Assembly: GCA_037693485.1 (NCBI GenBank)
Contig: CM075351.1
Coordinates: 15,619,001-15,683,000, forward strand
Source of the DNA: Kitagawia praeruptora
Taxonomy: Eukaryota; Streptophyta; Magnoliopsida; Apiales; Apiaceae
Reading direction: 5' to 3'
Length of the DNA: 64,000 bases
Made by a program: the position numbers and the translations under genes. A model generated the notes under the pieces. It was not told the DNA's origin and did no database searches. It was given only the letters and a program-made list of their open reading frames with translations. Within the stretch, counting starts at the first letter, position 1. Every line of letters begins with the position of its first letter. Positions 33,127-44,184 of the stretch are shown piece by piece.

Positions 33127-35313
33127 ATGGCTCAACCAAACCATGTAGATGTCTCAATAACCCTAGCAAAACACATTCTTTTAAACGTAGGCAAAAATTC
33201 AAACCTCGTCTTCTCACCGATTTCCATACAAGTAATTCTTGGCTTGATTGCAGCTGGTTCCAGTGGCCAAACCCTAGACCAACTTCTTTCTTTTCTTAAA
33301 GCAAAAAATATAGATGAGCTTAACAATCTTTATTCGAATATCATTGATCGTGTTTTCGCCCACGATTCCTCGTCAGGCGGTCCTTGTTTGTCCATAGCCA
33401 ATGGTGTTTGGCTTGAAGAGTCACTAACTCTTAAGCCTTCTTTCAAAGAGGTTGTTGAAACTGTGTACAAGGCGGCTTGTCATCAGGTTGATTTTCAAAA
33501 CGAGGTCAGGGTTTTCTTTTTCATATCAGTACCTTCATAAAAATTTAAGTACATATGTATATATGATAACTAGTTGCAGTATAGCCTCTTAAAGTGATAT
33601 CGTTCGGATGAAAAAATATTTTCAATTTAATATCATATAAGAGGGGTATAAATTTTTAAGAGATGTTATTACTTGAGAGAGTATAAATTTTGAGGGCTTC
33701 TAGCCGTATAGGTATATGAATAACAATATTAATGAATATTGGGCATTTCAATTAAAGATATCAAGATCTTATAATTTTCATGTGTTAATGTTTGGTTGAG
33801 GAAATTGTAAAATAATGTGGTGGAATGAGAACTTCGCATTCGTTCACTCGTAACTAAATTTCGAGTTATTCTTTAAATGTTATTGATCTCTTTCACGTTC
33901 CTCGATCAATACTCTAATTACCCTCTTGTTATTCAATTAATATTCAGAACTGACAATCTGTTCTTGTATTTAGCCTTTTCCTAATTTATGTTATTGTTAC
34001 TAATATTGGAGAAGGAGGACGTCGGTAGCAACTTAGTATCATAAAACTATTAGACATCATTTCCATTGTAAAGATATATATACAGCAAGGTAGCTCGAGT
34101 GAATTTTTTAATTAATAACAGGCATATAGTTTTCCTTTTATATCATAATAATACACACTCGCATACACAGCAAGGTAATGTTACAGAATGGATCTTATTG
34201 AATTTAATTGACACTTGTGTATTAGATAGCTAGTTTGAAATCTAGATAAGAGGATCTTTTTGAATTTAATTGACACTTGTGTATTAGATAGCTAGTTTGA
34301 AATCTAGATAAGAGGTGAAAATTTTATTTGCAAACTGTACCTGATTACTGGGGTTGAGTGTTCATTCCCGGGACCTTCATTAGAAGTGTATTATCTGCAT
34401 GTAGTTTTACATATCTACCTCTGTTTTCGATGTGTGTTATACTTATAATTTTAAAGGTTTATGATTCTTTACTTTATACATGTATGTCATATGAATGTAT
34501 AGGTCGTATGATTTTTTATCTTCTACACTTTTTCAGGCGGAAATGGTAAGAAACGTAGTGAATTCCTGGGTTGAAAAGGAAACCAGGGGACTCATCAAAG
34601 ACATATTACCTGATGGATCAGTTGACAGCTCGACTATGCTTGTTTTTGCCAATGCCCTCTATTTCAAAGGAGCATGGAGTTGCGAGTTTAATGCATCCAA
34701 AACAAAACACTTTGATTTCCACCTCCTTAACGGTGACTCGGTTCGGGTTCCTTTCATGACTAGGAGAGAGAACCCATATATTAGTGCTTTCAGTGATTTC
34801 AAAGTGTTGAAGCTTCCTTATAAAAAAGGTGGGAACCGAAGTTCAGATAAGCGGTCCTTTTCCATGTACATATATCTCCCAGATGCAAATGATGGGTTGC
34901 CTGCATTGATAGAAAAAGTTGGGTCAGAATCTGGATTCCTTGACCGCTATATTCCCTACGAGATAGTCGATGGTGGAAAGTTCTGGATTCCAAAATTTAA
35001 AATTGAATCTAAATTTGAAGCATCAGCAGCGTTAAAGAGTCTATTTGATCCACGCGTAGGTTCCACTGAAATGGTGTATGATCCTAGGCCTCTCCATGTC
35101 TCAGAGATATTCCATAAATCCTTCATTGAGGTTGACGAAAAAGGAACCGAAGCTGCTGCTGCAACTGGCACGCTTATGCTTTTTCCAACGGAATGTCGTG
35201 AAGAGGTTTATATTGACTTCGTTGCAGACCACCCATTCTTGTTCGTCATCAGAGAAAACAATACTGGAATTGTGCAGTTTATGGGACAAGTGCTTAATCC
35301 TTCAAGTACTTGA
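33127..35313 (+). CDS. Serpin D: standard-length serpin with LMLFP reactive loop
   Basis: Two exons, 33127-33504 (126 codons) and 34537-35313 (258 codons plus stop), give 384 residues, close to the usual 390. There is no N-terminal tail: it starts MAQPNHVDVSITLAKHILL. Scaffold markers: VFSPISIQVILGLIAAGS, IANGVWLEES, FANALYFKGAW, DFVADHPFLFVIREN, IVQFMGQVLNPS. The hinge DEKGTEAAAATGT has all-small residues as in inhibitory serpins. The loop then reads Leu-Met-Leu-Phe-Pro-Thr, so P1 is Phe or Pro rather than the Arg of the LR serpins, suggesting a different target. Exon 2 starts AEMVRNVVNSW instead of the ASE-type start of the others. The intron holds a 62-bp tandem duplication. Confidence 0.9.
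34190..34316. repeat. 62-bp tandem duplication in the serpin D intron
   Basis: TTGAATTTAATTGACACTTG at about 34198 recurs at about 34260 with the rest of the unit (ATTAGATAGCTAGTTTGAAA) nearly identical. The paralogous intron at 36600 has a single, diverged copy. Confidence 0.88.
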
Positions 35314-35862
35314 CGCTGCCTGTTAGTAATCTTCTAGCTTCTTATGATTTTAGCAGGTTCCTTGAGGCTTCAGTAGCTAGTATGAAGTTAACTGACCTTC
35401 AGGCTTTGGCAACTCAGATCAACATTGTTTTAAATTAATTATTCATTCAGTATTTGAGGCTATATGGAAGAGATTGATTTATAGATATAAAGGAATTTAT
35501 TATGATATAATAGAGTTGCAACTGTGTCCAACTAAATCGCTTTGTGTGAAGAGCATGTTTCGGTAGCATGGCTGTCACGGAGAGATTGCATCATCATCAT
35601 CTTGTCACCCAAACCAAGCAATGGCCTACTTCTGACGTCTGGATATAATATTACATTTGAGAAGTATATAATATTAACATGTAATTTTTGATTAAAAAAA
35701 AGTTTGTAAAAGGCAAGTAAAACTAAACTAGAGTTAAGTGTATAAGAGCAACTCCAAGAGACCACTTATATGACTTCTTAACCTTAAATATAAAGAAGTT
35801 GAGCAAAAATAGTATCCTACAGTATCTATAATCCTAGTAACCTAGTTATATGACCTCTATAT
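35314..35862. other. 3' flank of serpin D
   Basis: The segment 35575-35626 (GAGATTGCATCATC...CTTGTCACCCAAACCAAGCAATG) recurs at 36774-36815, marking the end of a duplicated block. Confidence 0.6.
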
Positions 35863-35910
35863 TTGCATCTTTATAAATCCTACAGAAGGATTATAGATAA
35901 TCTAATCGTC

Positions 35911-36293
35911 AATGGCTCAACCAAACCATGTAGATGTTTCAATAACCTAGCAAAACACATTCTTTTAAACGTAGGCAAAAATTCAAACCTCGTCTTCTCA
36001 CCGATTTCCATACAAGTTATCCTTGGCTTGATTGCAGCTGGTTGCAGTGGCCAAACACTTGATCAACTTTTCTCTCTTTTCTTAAAGCAAAAAATATAGA
36101 TGAGCTTAACTCTCTTTATTCAAGTATCATCGATCGTGTGTTTGCCAACGATTCCTCCTCGGGCGGTCCTTGTTTGTCCTTAGCCAATGGTGTTTGGCTT
36201 GAAGAGTCACTAACTCTTAAGCCTTCTTTCAAAGAGGTGGTTGAAACTGTGTACAAGGCGGCTTGTCATCAGGTTGATTTTCATAACAAGTTC
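35911..36293 (+). pseudogene. Dead partial duplicate of serpin D (exon 1 only)
   Basis: Near-identical to gene D exon 1 from about 45 bp before the ATG. One C is lost at about 35947 (AACCTAGCA against AACCCTAGCA), shifting the frame early, and extra bases around 36070 shift it again. It ends at the exon 1 boundary, but the donor is TTCAGG rather than GTCAGG (AACAAG then TTCAGG), so the splice site is lost too. Intron-like sequence follows to about 36720, then sequence matching the 3' flank of gene D, with no exon 2. Confidence 0.88.
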
Positions 36294-36820
36294 AGGGTTT
36301 TCTTTTTCATATCCCCACTCCCCTTCATTTTCTTTCATAGTATGTGAAGGGCGCAACACTGGTAATGAATTTATGCTTTTCCGATAAGGAAAAGCGAAAT
36401 CATATTTTCATGTGTTAATTTTTGGTTGAAAAGATAAATGTCTTGGAATGAGAACTTCATGTAATTACTCCTAACTCTTTTAGTTCTTGGAATTCCATCT
36501 CATTCACATACCTTGTTTCCATTTTTCCGTTAATAATCCGACATCCCGCCCCTTTGTGATTCAGAATTGACTATATGTTTTTCTCATAGTTAATGTGAAA
36601 GAATGGATCTTCTTAAATTTTAATGACATATATGTATTTATGTTACTGAGTTGTAAACCTTATTTGCAAACTCTATCTGTGTTCATTACCTGGACCTTCT
36701 TCGTAACACAGAACTCTGTTGATTTTAGTGTGAAGACTGAAGAGTATGTCAAGGTGGCTTGGCAATTTTGGCGAGATTGCAAAATCATCTTGTCACCCAG
36801 ACCAAGCAATGCCTAATGTG
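36294..36820. other. Intron remnant and 3'-flank remnant of the dead serpin D copy
   Basis: 36593-36680 resembles the gene D intron around 34180-34330. 36774-36815 resembles the gene D 3' flank at 35575-35626. Exon 2 is missing between them. Confidence 0.65.
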
Positions 36821-38490
36821 TGAAGTCGAAAAAGAACTGCACTTACGCGAAAAGAATTTGGAGGCACAGTTGTGTTTTTGAATCTGTTATTGCAGGCTCC
36901 AATCTCATGTGTTTGACAGGTAGATTGATGTGAGTAGCGAGTAATTTAGACAAAGATGAACTATGACTATTCACTATTCTCCAGTGTTCGGTAGAATTTA
37001 AAGTGAAAAGGTAAAGACAGAGCAAATCTTTTATGAACATGCTGAGAATGGGAGTGTTTCTGCTCCTTATGATGTTTTGAGATATGATCAGTGATCACTA
37101 ATAATTTATTTTATTTCAAAACAAAAAACTTTTATGATTAACATAGAGAGTAGAGCATTGTTTTTCGAAAGAGTAATGCTAGGGAACCAAACAAATTTCC
37201 CAAAAATTTTACAAATTGATGTGGGAGGTGATGATGTTGATGTAAATTTAGGGGGTTTATCTCATTTATTACTCCTGGCACATCATTTTGGAAAAATTAT
37301 TTGATTCCCTAACATTTTTCTTTTCAAAATTTCAAAATTAATGAGTCTAAATTGTAAGCTAGAAGTTAAATTGTAGGCTAGAAGTGAAACGGGAGAAAAC
37401 ATGAAAATACAGTAAAACTTCGTTAAATTAATATTTGATATCACGATAAATTAATATAATAACGGAATTATAAAATTAATCTCAACTAATTAATAATTTT
37501 TATAAATTAATAAAATTTGTTGGTCCTAACAATATTAATTTATAAAGATTTTAGTGTAGTTAGTATTCATTTTATACTTATCGGCTTGTGGCATTAAAAG
37601 GAAAAAGAGTTTTATGACCCCTACCTGTGTCCGATCTTTTAAAATGGTATTTAAATTTTTAAAAATTAATTATACAGTAGAACATAGATAAATGAATATT
37701 CGATAAATGAATAATGTCATTGAATATTTTTTTTGGTCCTGACATAATAAACACATTGTATTTTTAACCTCGATAAATGAATAATCTCAATTAATGAATA
37801 AATTTTTTTGATCCCGAACATATTCATTTATCGAAATTTAACTATAATTAGAAAATTGTCGAACTCCATAAAATAATTCACATTAAGAGCATCTTCAATG
37901 GTAAAACCTGTTAGTTAAATTCATCTATGTGTTACCTACATGACATCTATGTGGCACATTTTAGATATTAGGTAAAAATTCAATACTCCAACCATTATCC
38001 CTTAGCAAAAAAAATATAGATAACTAAAATTGGGCTAGCTACATTTGTAAAACCTCTAAATCTATTAGGTATAATTTTAGATAATATAATTATACATAAT
38101 ACCATTTGAGTAAACCTAGAACCTCTTAGTTATAATTTTAGATAATTATCAATATATTATATTATAGCTAACAAATATACATAACACTCTTGAGAATGCT
38201 CTAACAAAAGAAAATACAACATTGTTTCAAAAAAAAAAATACAACATTAATTATTAAATTAAATTTGAAGTTAATGCAAAGAGAGAAAATCAAGAACCCA
38301 AATTCATATTCATAGAATCATAGGAGTAGCGAAGTCGACCACGGCCGTGGAAAATCGAATCTGACATAGATCTTAATAACACAAATCAAACTCAACCGTG
38401 TCTCTAAACGCGTGGCATTGTCTTTCTTTACAAACCGCTATAAACACAAATTTTCTTGTACTTTCTAATTCACCCTCAAACCCCCCAAAA
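36821..38490. other. Intergenic DNA upstream of serpin E
   Basis: AT-rich. 37408-37562 and 37675-37852 hold two diverged copies of a short element with words like CGATAAATTAATAT / CGATAAATGAATAAT and GGTCCTAACA / GGTCCTGACA, possibly mariner-type MITEs. No gene seen. Confidence 0.5.
37408..37852. repeat. Two diverged TTAAT/TGAAT-rich MITE-like repeats
   Basis: Each has outer inverted GATAAAT/ATTTATC words around an inner GGTCCT(A/G)ACA or GATCCCGAACA; the second ends ATTCATTTATCGAAATTTAACTATA. A fragment with related words may lie at 33575-33700 in the serpin D intron. Confidence 0.45.
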
Positions 38491-41400
38491 ATGGACCTAA
38501 GACAATCAATCAACAACCAAACTGATGTCTCTCTTACACTTGCAAAACACATCTTACTAAACAAGAACACCCCCCACTCAAACACTGTCTTTTCTCCACT
38601 TTCCATTCATGTTGTTCTTGGTTTGATCACAGCTGGATCATCTGCACAAACCCTTGATCAGCTTTTGTCTTTTCTTAAAGCCAAGTCTAGTGATGATCTT
38701 AACTCTTTGTCTAGTCAGTTGATCGATCTTGTTTTTGCTGATGGGTCTGCCTCTGGTGGGCCTTGTTTGAGTTTTGCTAATGGGGTTTGGATTGATGAGT
38801 CTCTTGCTCTTAAGGAATCTTTTAGACAAGTGGTGGATGGTGTTTACAAGGCTGCTTCTCTTCATGTTGATTTTCAGACCAAGGTTGATTTTAAACTCTT
38901 TTTTTTTACTGATTGTTAGATTTAATTTGGGTGTACAGTTATGTTTTGTCTAATTATGTTTGGGTTTGTGGAGTTCTTGATGGGGTTATGTTAGTAGTAT
39001 ATATTGGATTTGATGTTGGATATTTGGATTAGTAGTAATTACATGATGCATCGGTTAGTAATGTTTTCTTAGTTTATATGCTTCCAACTTTGGAGGAAAG
39101 GGGTAAAAATTGGACACTACTTGAATCTCGATTACTACTACATTTGAGAAATTCATAATAATTCTTACGATTGAAAAGATGTCTTGTTTTGTGGAATTAG
39201 AGAATATAGTGATTGGTATCTGACTCTTATGTGGAATAAGAAGTATCTAATTATGCTTATCATATGCTCTGGGAAAACATTAAGCATTAGCGTATCGCAC
39301 ATTCATGCCTAATTGTTATGTTGTTTTTTGTTGTTGGTATTTTTTGGATATTCGTTTAAGGATATCTAACTAGTTACAATAATAGAGTAAAGTTATTTGG
39401 CTGAAAAGTTATAATGTTGTTTGCCTGAATGAGATTGAAGGGCAACCCTTTGCAAGATACTTAGATATTATATGCTGACCTCTTGAAATAGAATTGTGTC
39501 TTATATCAGAAAGTGACTAATCTTACATGACAAACACATATGTATCAAAATTTTGATTCTATGATATGAAAGGCTTCTACCATATGAGGGGATTAGGATC
39601 GAGTAAATGATTTGGGTCAATATAGATATGTCTATGAATTCTTACAGAACAAACTATTAAAATAATAGATTGTGATGTTATATGGAGTAGTTTATGCTTC
39701 TGTCATATAATAGAATAAGAGAAACAAAAAAAATACTGAAGGACAGAGTATTAAAAGTTTCTATTATATTATTTTCTTAATATATCGAACAATTTTTGCA
39801 CTTGACCAATTTGTGTTTCTGTATAGTTTGCATATTAACATTAATCAGCTGTCGTATGGGGTCCTGAAGCACAAGAGGATTTTACTCGGTGTCAATTAGG
39901 TGTTAAAAATAAAATGATAAATTGACTCCATGATTACAGGTTATTCCACCTTGTACTGTATGTCACTAACTTATATAGATCCTTTGTGTGTTTGTCCTTG
40001 ATTCTTTGTAGTTTGTATCCATGTTTTTTTGGCCAATTCTGTTACTATTTTGTTTAAGATGTGAATGCTACTCGTGATTTCGTTGGGGCATAATTATCTA
40101 GGACTGTTATAGAAAAGTGTTACTAGTTTGTATCCATGTTTTTTTTGGCAATTCTGTTACTATTTTGTTTAAGATGTGAATGCTACTCGTGATTTTGTTA
40201 GGGCATAATTATTTTGTCTAGGAGTATTGCGCTAGCAATTTCTATGTTATCCATTGGTTGTTAATTTATCATTTACTAAGATCATCGTTATATGACACCA
40301 CACATGGACCCTTAATTGCTTATCATTATTTATAGAAAAATCTGGAGTGCCTATTCTTTTACTTGTTTGTCTTGTGATATAGCTAGATTTCCTAGGTACA
40401 CGCTATAATTGCAATCTCTTGTCTTTCTAATTGTTATCTTTCTGCAATAATGGATAATAATGACTTTCTCTTATCATGTACAATAGTGACTTTCTGTGAT
40501 CATAGACAGTAATGACGTGTTGGATGTACAATATATGGTTATGTGAATATTTATGTGTCAAATGCATTATGCTGAAACATGTTCTTTTGGGTCTTTATTT
40601 AATTAATCTGCGGTTGGTTCTAATTTGCGTCTTGCTAAGGTCCTTTGTTTCTTGTCCTCTGTATTGCATTTGTTTCCTTGTTTTCATGTTCCTACAGATA
40701 TATAGGCAGTCTTGTTTTATTTCTACTGTATACATATATGCAGGCTAGTGAAGTTACCAATTCAGTGAACTCGTGGGCTGAAAAGGAGACCAATGGGCTT
40801 ATCAAGGAGATTCTTCCTTCTGGATCAGTTGACAGCTCAACTAGGCTTGTTTTTGCCAATGCCCTCTATTTCAAAGGAGCATGGACTGACAAGTTTGATG
40901 CATCCACGACAAAAGACGATGAGTTTCACCTCCTCGATGGTAGCACAATTCAAGTCCCCTTCATGACCAGCAAAAAGAAGCAATTTATCAGCGCTTTTGA
41001 TGGTTTTAAAGTGTTGGGACTTCCTTATAAACAAGGAGGTGACAAACGCCAATTTTCCATGTACTTCTTTCTTCCAGATGCAAAAGACGGATTGCCAAGA
41101 TTAGTGGAGGAAGTTGGTTCAGTAGCTGGATTCCTCGAGCGCCACATTCCATATCAGAAAGTAGAAGTTGGCGACTTCCGCATTCCAAAATTTAAGATCT
41201 CATTTGGCTTTGAAGCATCGGAAGTGTTAAAGGAACTAGGGTTGGTCTTGCCCTTCTCCGGGGATGGTCTTACCGAGATGGTGGATTCTCCAATGGGTCA
41301 AAAGCTTTATGTTTCAAGCATATTCCATAAATCCTTCATCGAAGTTAATGAAGAAGGCACAGAAGCTGCTGCTGCATCGGCTGGTGTCATAAAACTGAGG

Positions 41401-41523
41401 TCTTTACAAATGTTTGATAAGATTGACTTTGTTGCCAACCACCCGTTCCTCTTCCTTATCAGAGAAGATATGACCGGAGTTGTGCAGTTTATTGGACAAG
41501 TCCATAATCCTCTGGCTACTTAG
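38491..41523 (+). CDS. SERPIN1: Serpin E: conserved LR-type serpin (AtSerpin1 / serpin-ZX type)
   Basis: Two exons, 38491-38883 (131 codons) and 40744-41523 (259 codons plus stop), give 390 residues, one fewer than Arabidopsis AtSerpin1. The start MDLRQSINNQTDVSLTLAKH matches that family; an in-frame ATG at 38398 would add 31 residues but is not expected. All serpin markers are present: VFSPLSIHVVLGLITAGS, FANGVWIDES, NSWAEKETNGLIKEIL, FANALYFKGAW, hinge NEEGTEAAAASAGV, then Ile-Lys-Leu-Arg-Ser with Arg350 as the expected P1, then DFVANHPFLFLIRED and GVVQFIGQVHNP. In Arabidopsis this serpin inhibits papain-like proteases (RD21) and metacaspase and acts in the cytosol during cell-death control, so the same role is likely. 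One change is Asn for Asp in the VADHPF motif (VANHPF). It is probably the ancestral-type member of the array. Confidence 0.95.
38884..40743 (+). other. Intron 1 of serpin E
   Basis: 1.86-kb GT-AG intron. Contains a roughly 90-bp direct duplication with 115-bp spacing (GTTTGTATCCATGTTTTT at 40011 and 40126, through GGGCATAATTAT). No coding content. Confidence 0.8.
40011..40215. repeat. Direct duplication in the serpin E intron (115-bp period)
   Basis: Units share TTCTGTTACTATTTTGTTTA and AGATGTGAATGCTACTCGTG and differ by only a few bases. Confidence 0.9.
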
Positions 41524-41861
41524 ACATGTCGCATTGTAAGACCTTGCTTTGAGTGTTGTAATAATATATGTTTTAAATCCTGACATTACATTTAGCTCTC
41601 TTGATGAACTTTACAGTTGTTTAGATTTGAGTTGTGTTTTCCCGGAAAATGATAATAGACAGGCATATTAGTGTCTGTGGCATCTCAACTTGTTTTGAAG
41701 AGCAGTGTTTTCTGGTGTCAATTTTCAACTGATATTAGTTACATTCTGAGTTAAAATCAGGCAATGAGTCTGTCTGATGTATTGTGTCATGTGATTGACT
41801 AATCTGTTCGAAAACACTTACAAGTTACTTATAAATCAGAAATAACGTGGGTGTTTGGGGT

Positions 41862-42340
41862 ATCTTAAAATAAGTAACTTATGGCTTATAAGCACTTATG
41901 TCATATAAGTGATAAGTAGAGCAGAGATTATAAGTCAGTAGAGTGTTTGGTAAATCAGAACTTATAATCAGTAGACTGTTTGGATAAATCAGAACTTATA
42001 AGTTAACTTTTTTTTTATAATTTTCAAAATATTTATTTTTTATATATAACAATGGATATCAATGGATAGATCTCGATGAATAGGGAAATTTGATATATAC
42101 AAATCAATTTTCTAATGAATGGATCGAGAGATATATGGTTTTAAAGATTTGGAGGATATTATATATTGCGTATATCGAGAAATAAGTTATAAGCATAAGT
42201 TGAATGTTAAGGATTCTTAACATTCAACTTATGAGCTTATAAGTTATAAGTTGAGCTAAAACTTATTTTGGCAAACACCCCCCATAAGTGCTTATGGCCT
42301 TATAAGCCATAAGTTCACAGTAAAATGAGTTCCCAAACAG
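41862..42340. mobile_element. hAT-like MITE with long terminal inverted repeats
   Basis: Left end GGGTGTTTGGGG... followed by ACTTATGGCTTATAAGCACT. The right end, reverse complemented, reads CCTGTTTGGGAACTC then ACTTATGGCTTATAAGG. Arms of about 45 bp pair. A second inner terminus-like motif (GGCAAACACCCC at about 42272) suggests nested or rearranged ends. AACGT flanks both sides, part of a possible 8-bp duplication. Confidence 0.65.
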
Positions 42341-42427
42341 GGCCAACGTAAGGCCAACAAGTAGTAATTCTTGAATGTTACTCTTCTTTTTTTTTTTTTT
42401 TTGGAATAAGTAGTAGTATAGTCTATA

Positions 42428-42898
42428 CGAGGGCCGTAAACGAGCCGAATGCTTTCGAGTTCGACTAAATAGTTCGGACTTGGGTTCGAGCTCGATCGAG
42501 CTATAAATATCAAGCTCGAAGCTCGGCTCGTAAAATGTTCGAGATCGGCGCGAAAGCTCGAATCAATTTTATGAAATAGTGAAAAAAGCTTAAATGTCAC
42601 AAGTTCGGCTCGAGTTCGACTCAATTAAATATGAAATATATATATATATATATATATAAAAATATTGAATATTCATAAAATTATATATAAATAACATATA
42701 AATAATAATAAATAAAATATAAGCTCGATTAGGCTCGCGAGCCTCACGAATCGTGTGGTGTAAAGCTCGAGCTCGGCTCGGTAGACTATTCGAAGAGCTA
42801 GAGTTCAAACTCGGTTCGATTATTATCAAATCGAATTCGAGTTTGTTATGAGCCGAGCTCGAGTAGCTCACGAACAGTTTGACTCATTTACACCCCTA
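42428..42898. mobile_element. Gag-gene-free MITE rich in GAGCTCG palindromes
   Basis: Left end GAGGGCCGTAAACGAGCCGAA; right end TTGACTCATTTACACCCCTAG, whose reverse complement CTAGGGGTGTAAATGAGTCAA matches. The interior is full of AGCTCGAGCTCGGCTC words in both orientations with an (AT)n tract at 42638-42658. This is a familiar plant MITE type. Confidence 0.7.
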
Positions 42899-44184
42899 GT
42901 TTATAATATCTGTTGTAGACAGTAACCGCCATCTCCACCTGATCAGTCTTTTTCTGTGATCCGAATATTGACTTTATTAGGAGGATAATAGAAAAATGGC
43001 ACGGTTATCTATATATCTACTAATAGCAGGATATTAGAAAGTTTCCAGGTTTTTTTAAAATAGTTTTCTTGCAATCTTAAAAATAGTCATTTTTTTATTT
43101 GATTTTACCTTAATTTATTAAATGAAGGTAAATGTCATTTAAGTATATTAAATGTCATTAAAGTATTTTCCTAATTTATCTCTCGCTTTTATTTTCTTTT
43201 CCAGATTCATGATAATATAAATTTCTTTTGTCAAGCTCGAAATAACATTGAAACAGTCACCGAGTCGACTCAAAATTCGCTAACGAGTCCACTCACAACA
43301 TTTATAACCCAAATTTCCCCATCTCACATTCTCAATCCAACAAACCAAATAAAACATGAGCCGCAAAAGACACAAGCCCTCCTACAACACACATCATTTG
43401 GTACAATTTTTGGGAAAAAAAATTGGGGAACCTAACATTTTCCTTATTATTATGTTCTCGAAATATCGAAGTTGTGAAACTTTCAAATTATTTTGAGAAA
43501 AAAGATATATTAAAAAAATTGTTATAACTCTAAATTTTCAAATAAGAATCAGAACATCCACGTGTAATATCATCGAGTCTACTATATTCGAATTCTAACA
43601 TACTTCAGCATTACATCACTAGACAAAATTATGAATTATTCTATATTTAATTGTACAAATTTTATCTGGTACAATTATCTCATCGTTTTTGCATACTATT
43701 AAAAGGAATGCAAATATAGTCAAAAATGTTGGAATACTTAATAAATATATATTAATTCTTTTTATTTATTTAATAAATTAGAAATTTTTTTAACATTATA
43801 TTTATTATTTCAATATTAAATATTAATTACATATATAATTAAGTTTATAGTTAGGGAAAATAATGACTTAAAATTGTTTACATTGCATATTTTTCGGAAA
43901 AGCACCAGAAGAGTTTCAAGGTATTTTTCTTGAATTTTTCTTTTTTGATTTTTTAGTAAAATTCTTTTTTTCATTAAATAGCTATTAATGATATTTTAAT
44001 GAGTCATTAGTTACACCTATTAAACATATATTAAATTTACTCTTTTTAATTTGTTTAAAAATTAGCAAACTTATTGAACATTATAGTTATTATTTTAATA
44101 TTAAATATTAATTATATATGGTTAAGTTTATTTTTAGCTAAAATGACGACTAATAATTATTTATATTGCGTTCTTTTTATTCCC
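42899..44184. other. AT-rich intergenic DNA
   Basis: No gene found. Two blocks (about 43690-43880 and 43975-44150) share words such as ATTAAATATTAATTA and AAGTTTATAGTTAGG / AAGTTTATTTTTAGC, so they are an old duplication. Confidence 0.5.

Noticed and set aside
38398..38490. Upstream in-frame Met of serpin E
   Set aside because: The AtSerpin1-type start MDLRQS at 38491 fits the family length and sequence better.
42292..42871. Minus-strand frames with Ser/Arg-rich sequence
   Set aside because: They fall within palindromic MITE sequence and carry no domain.
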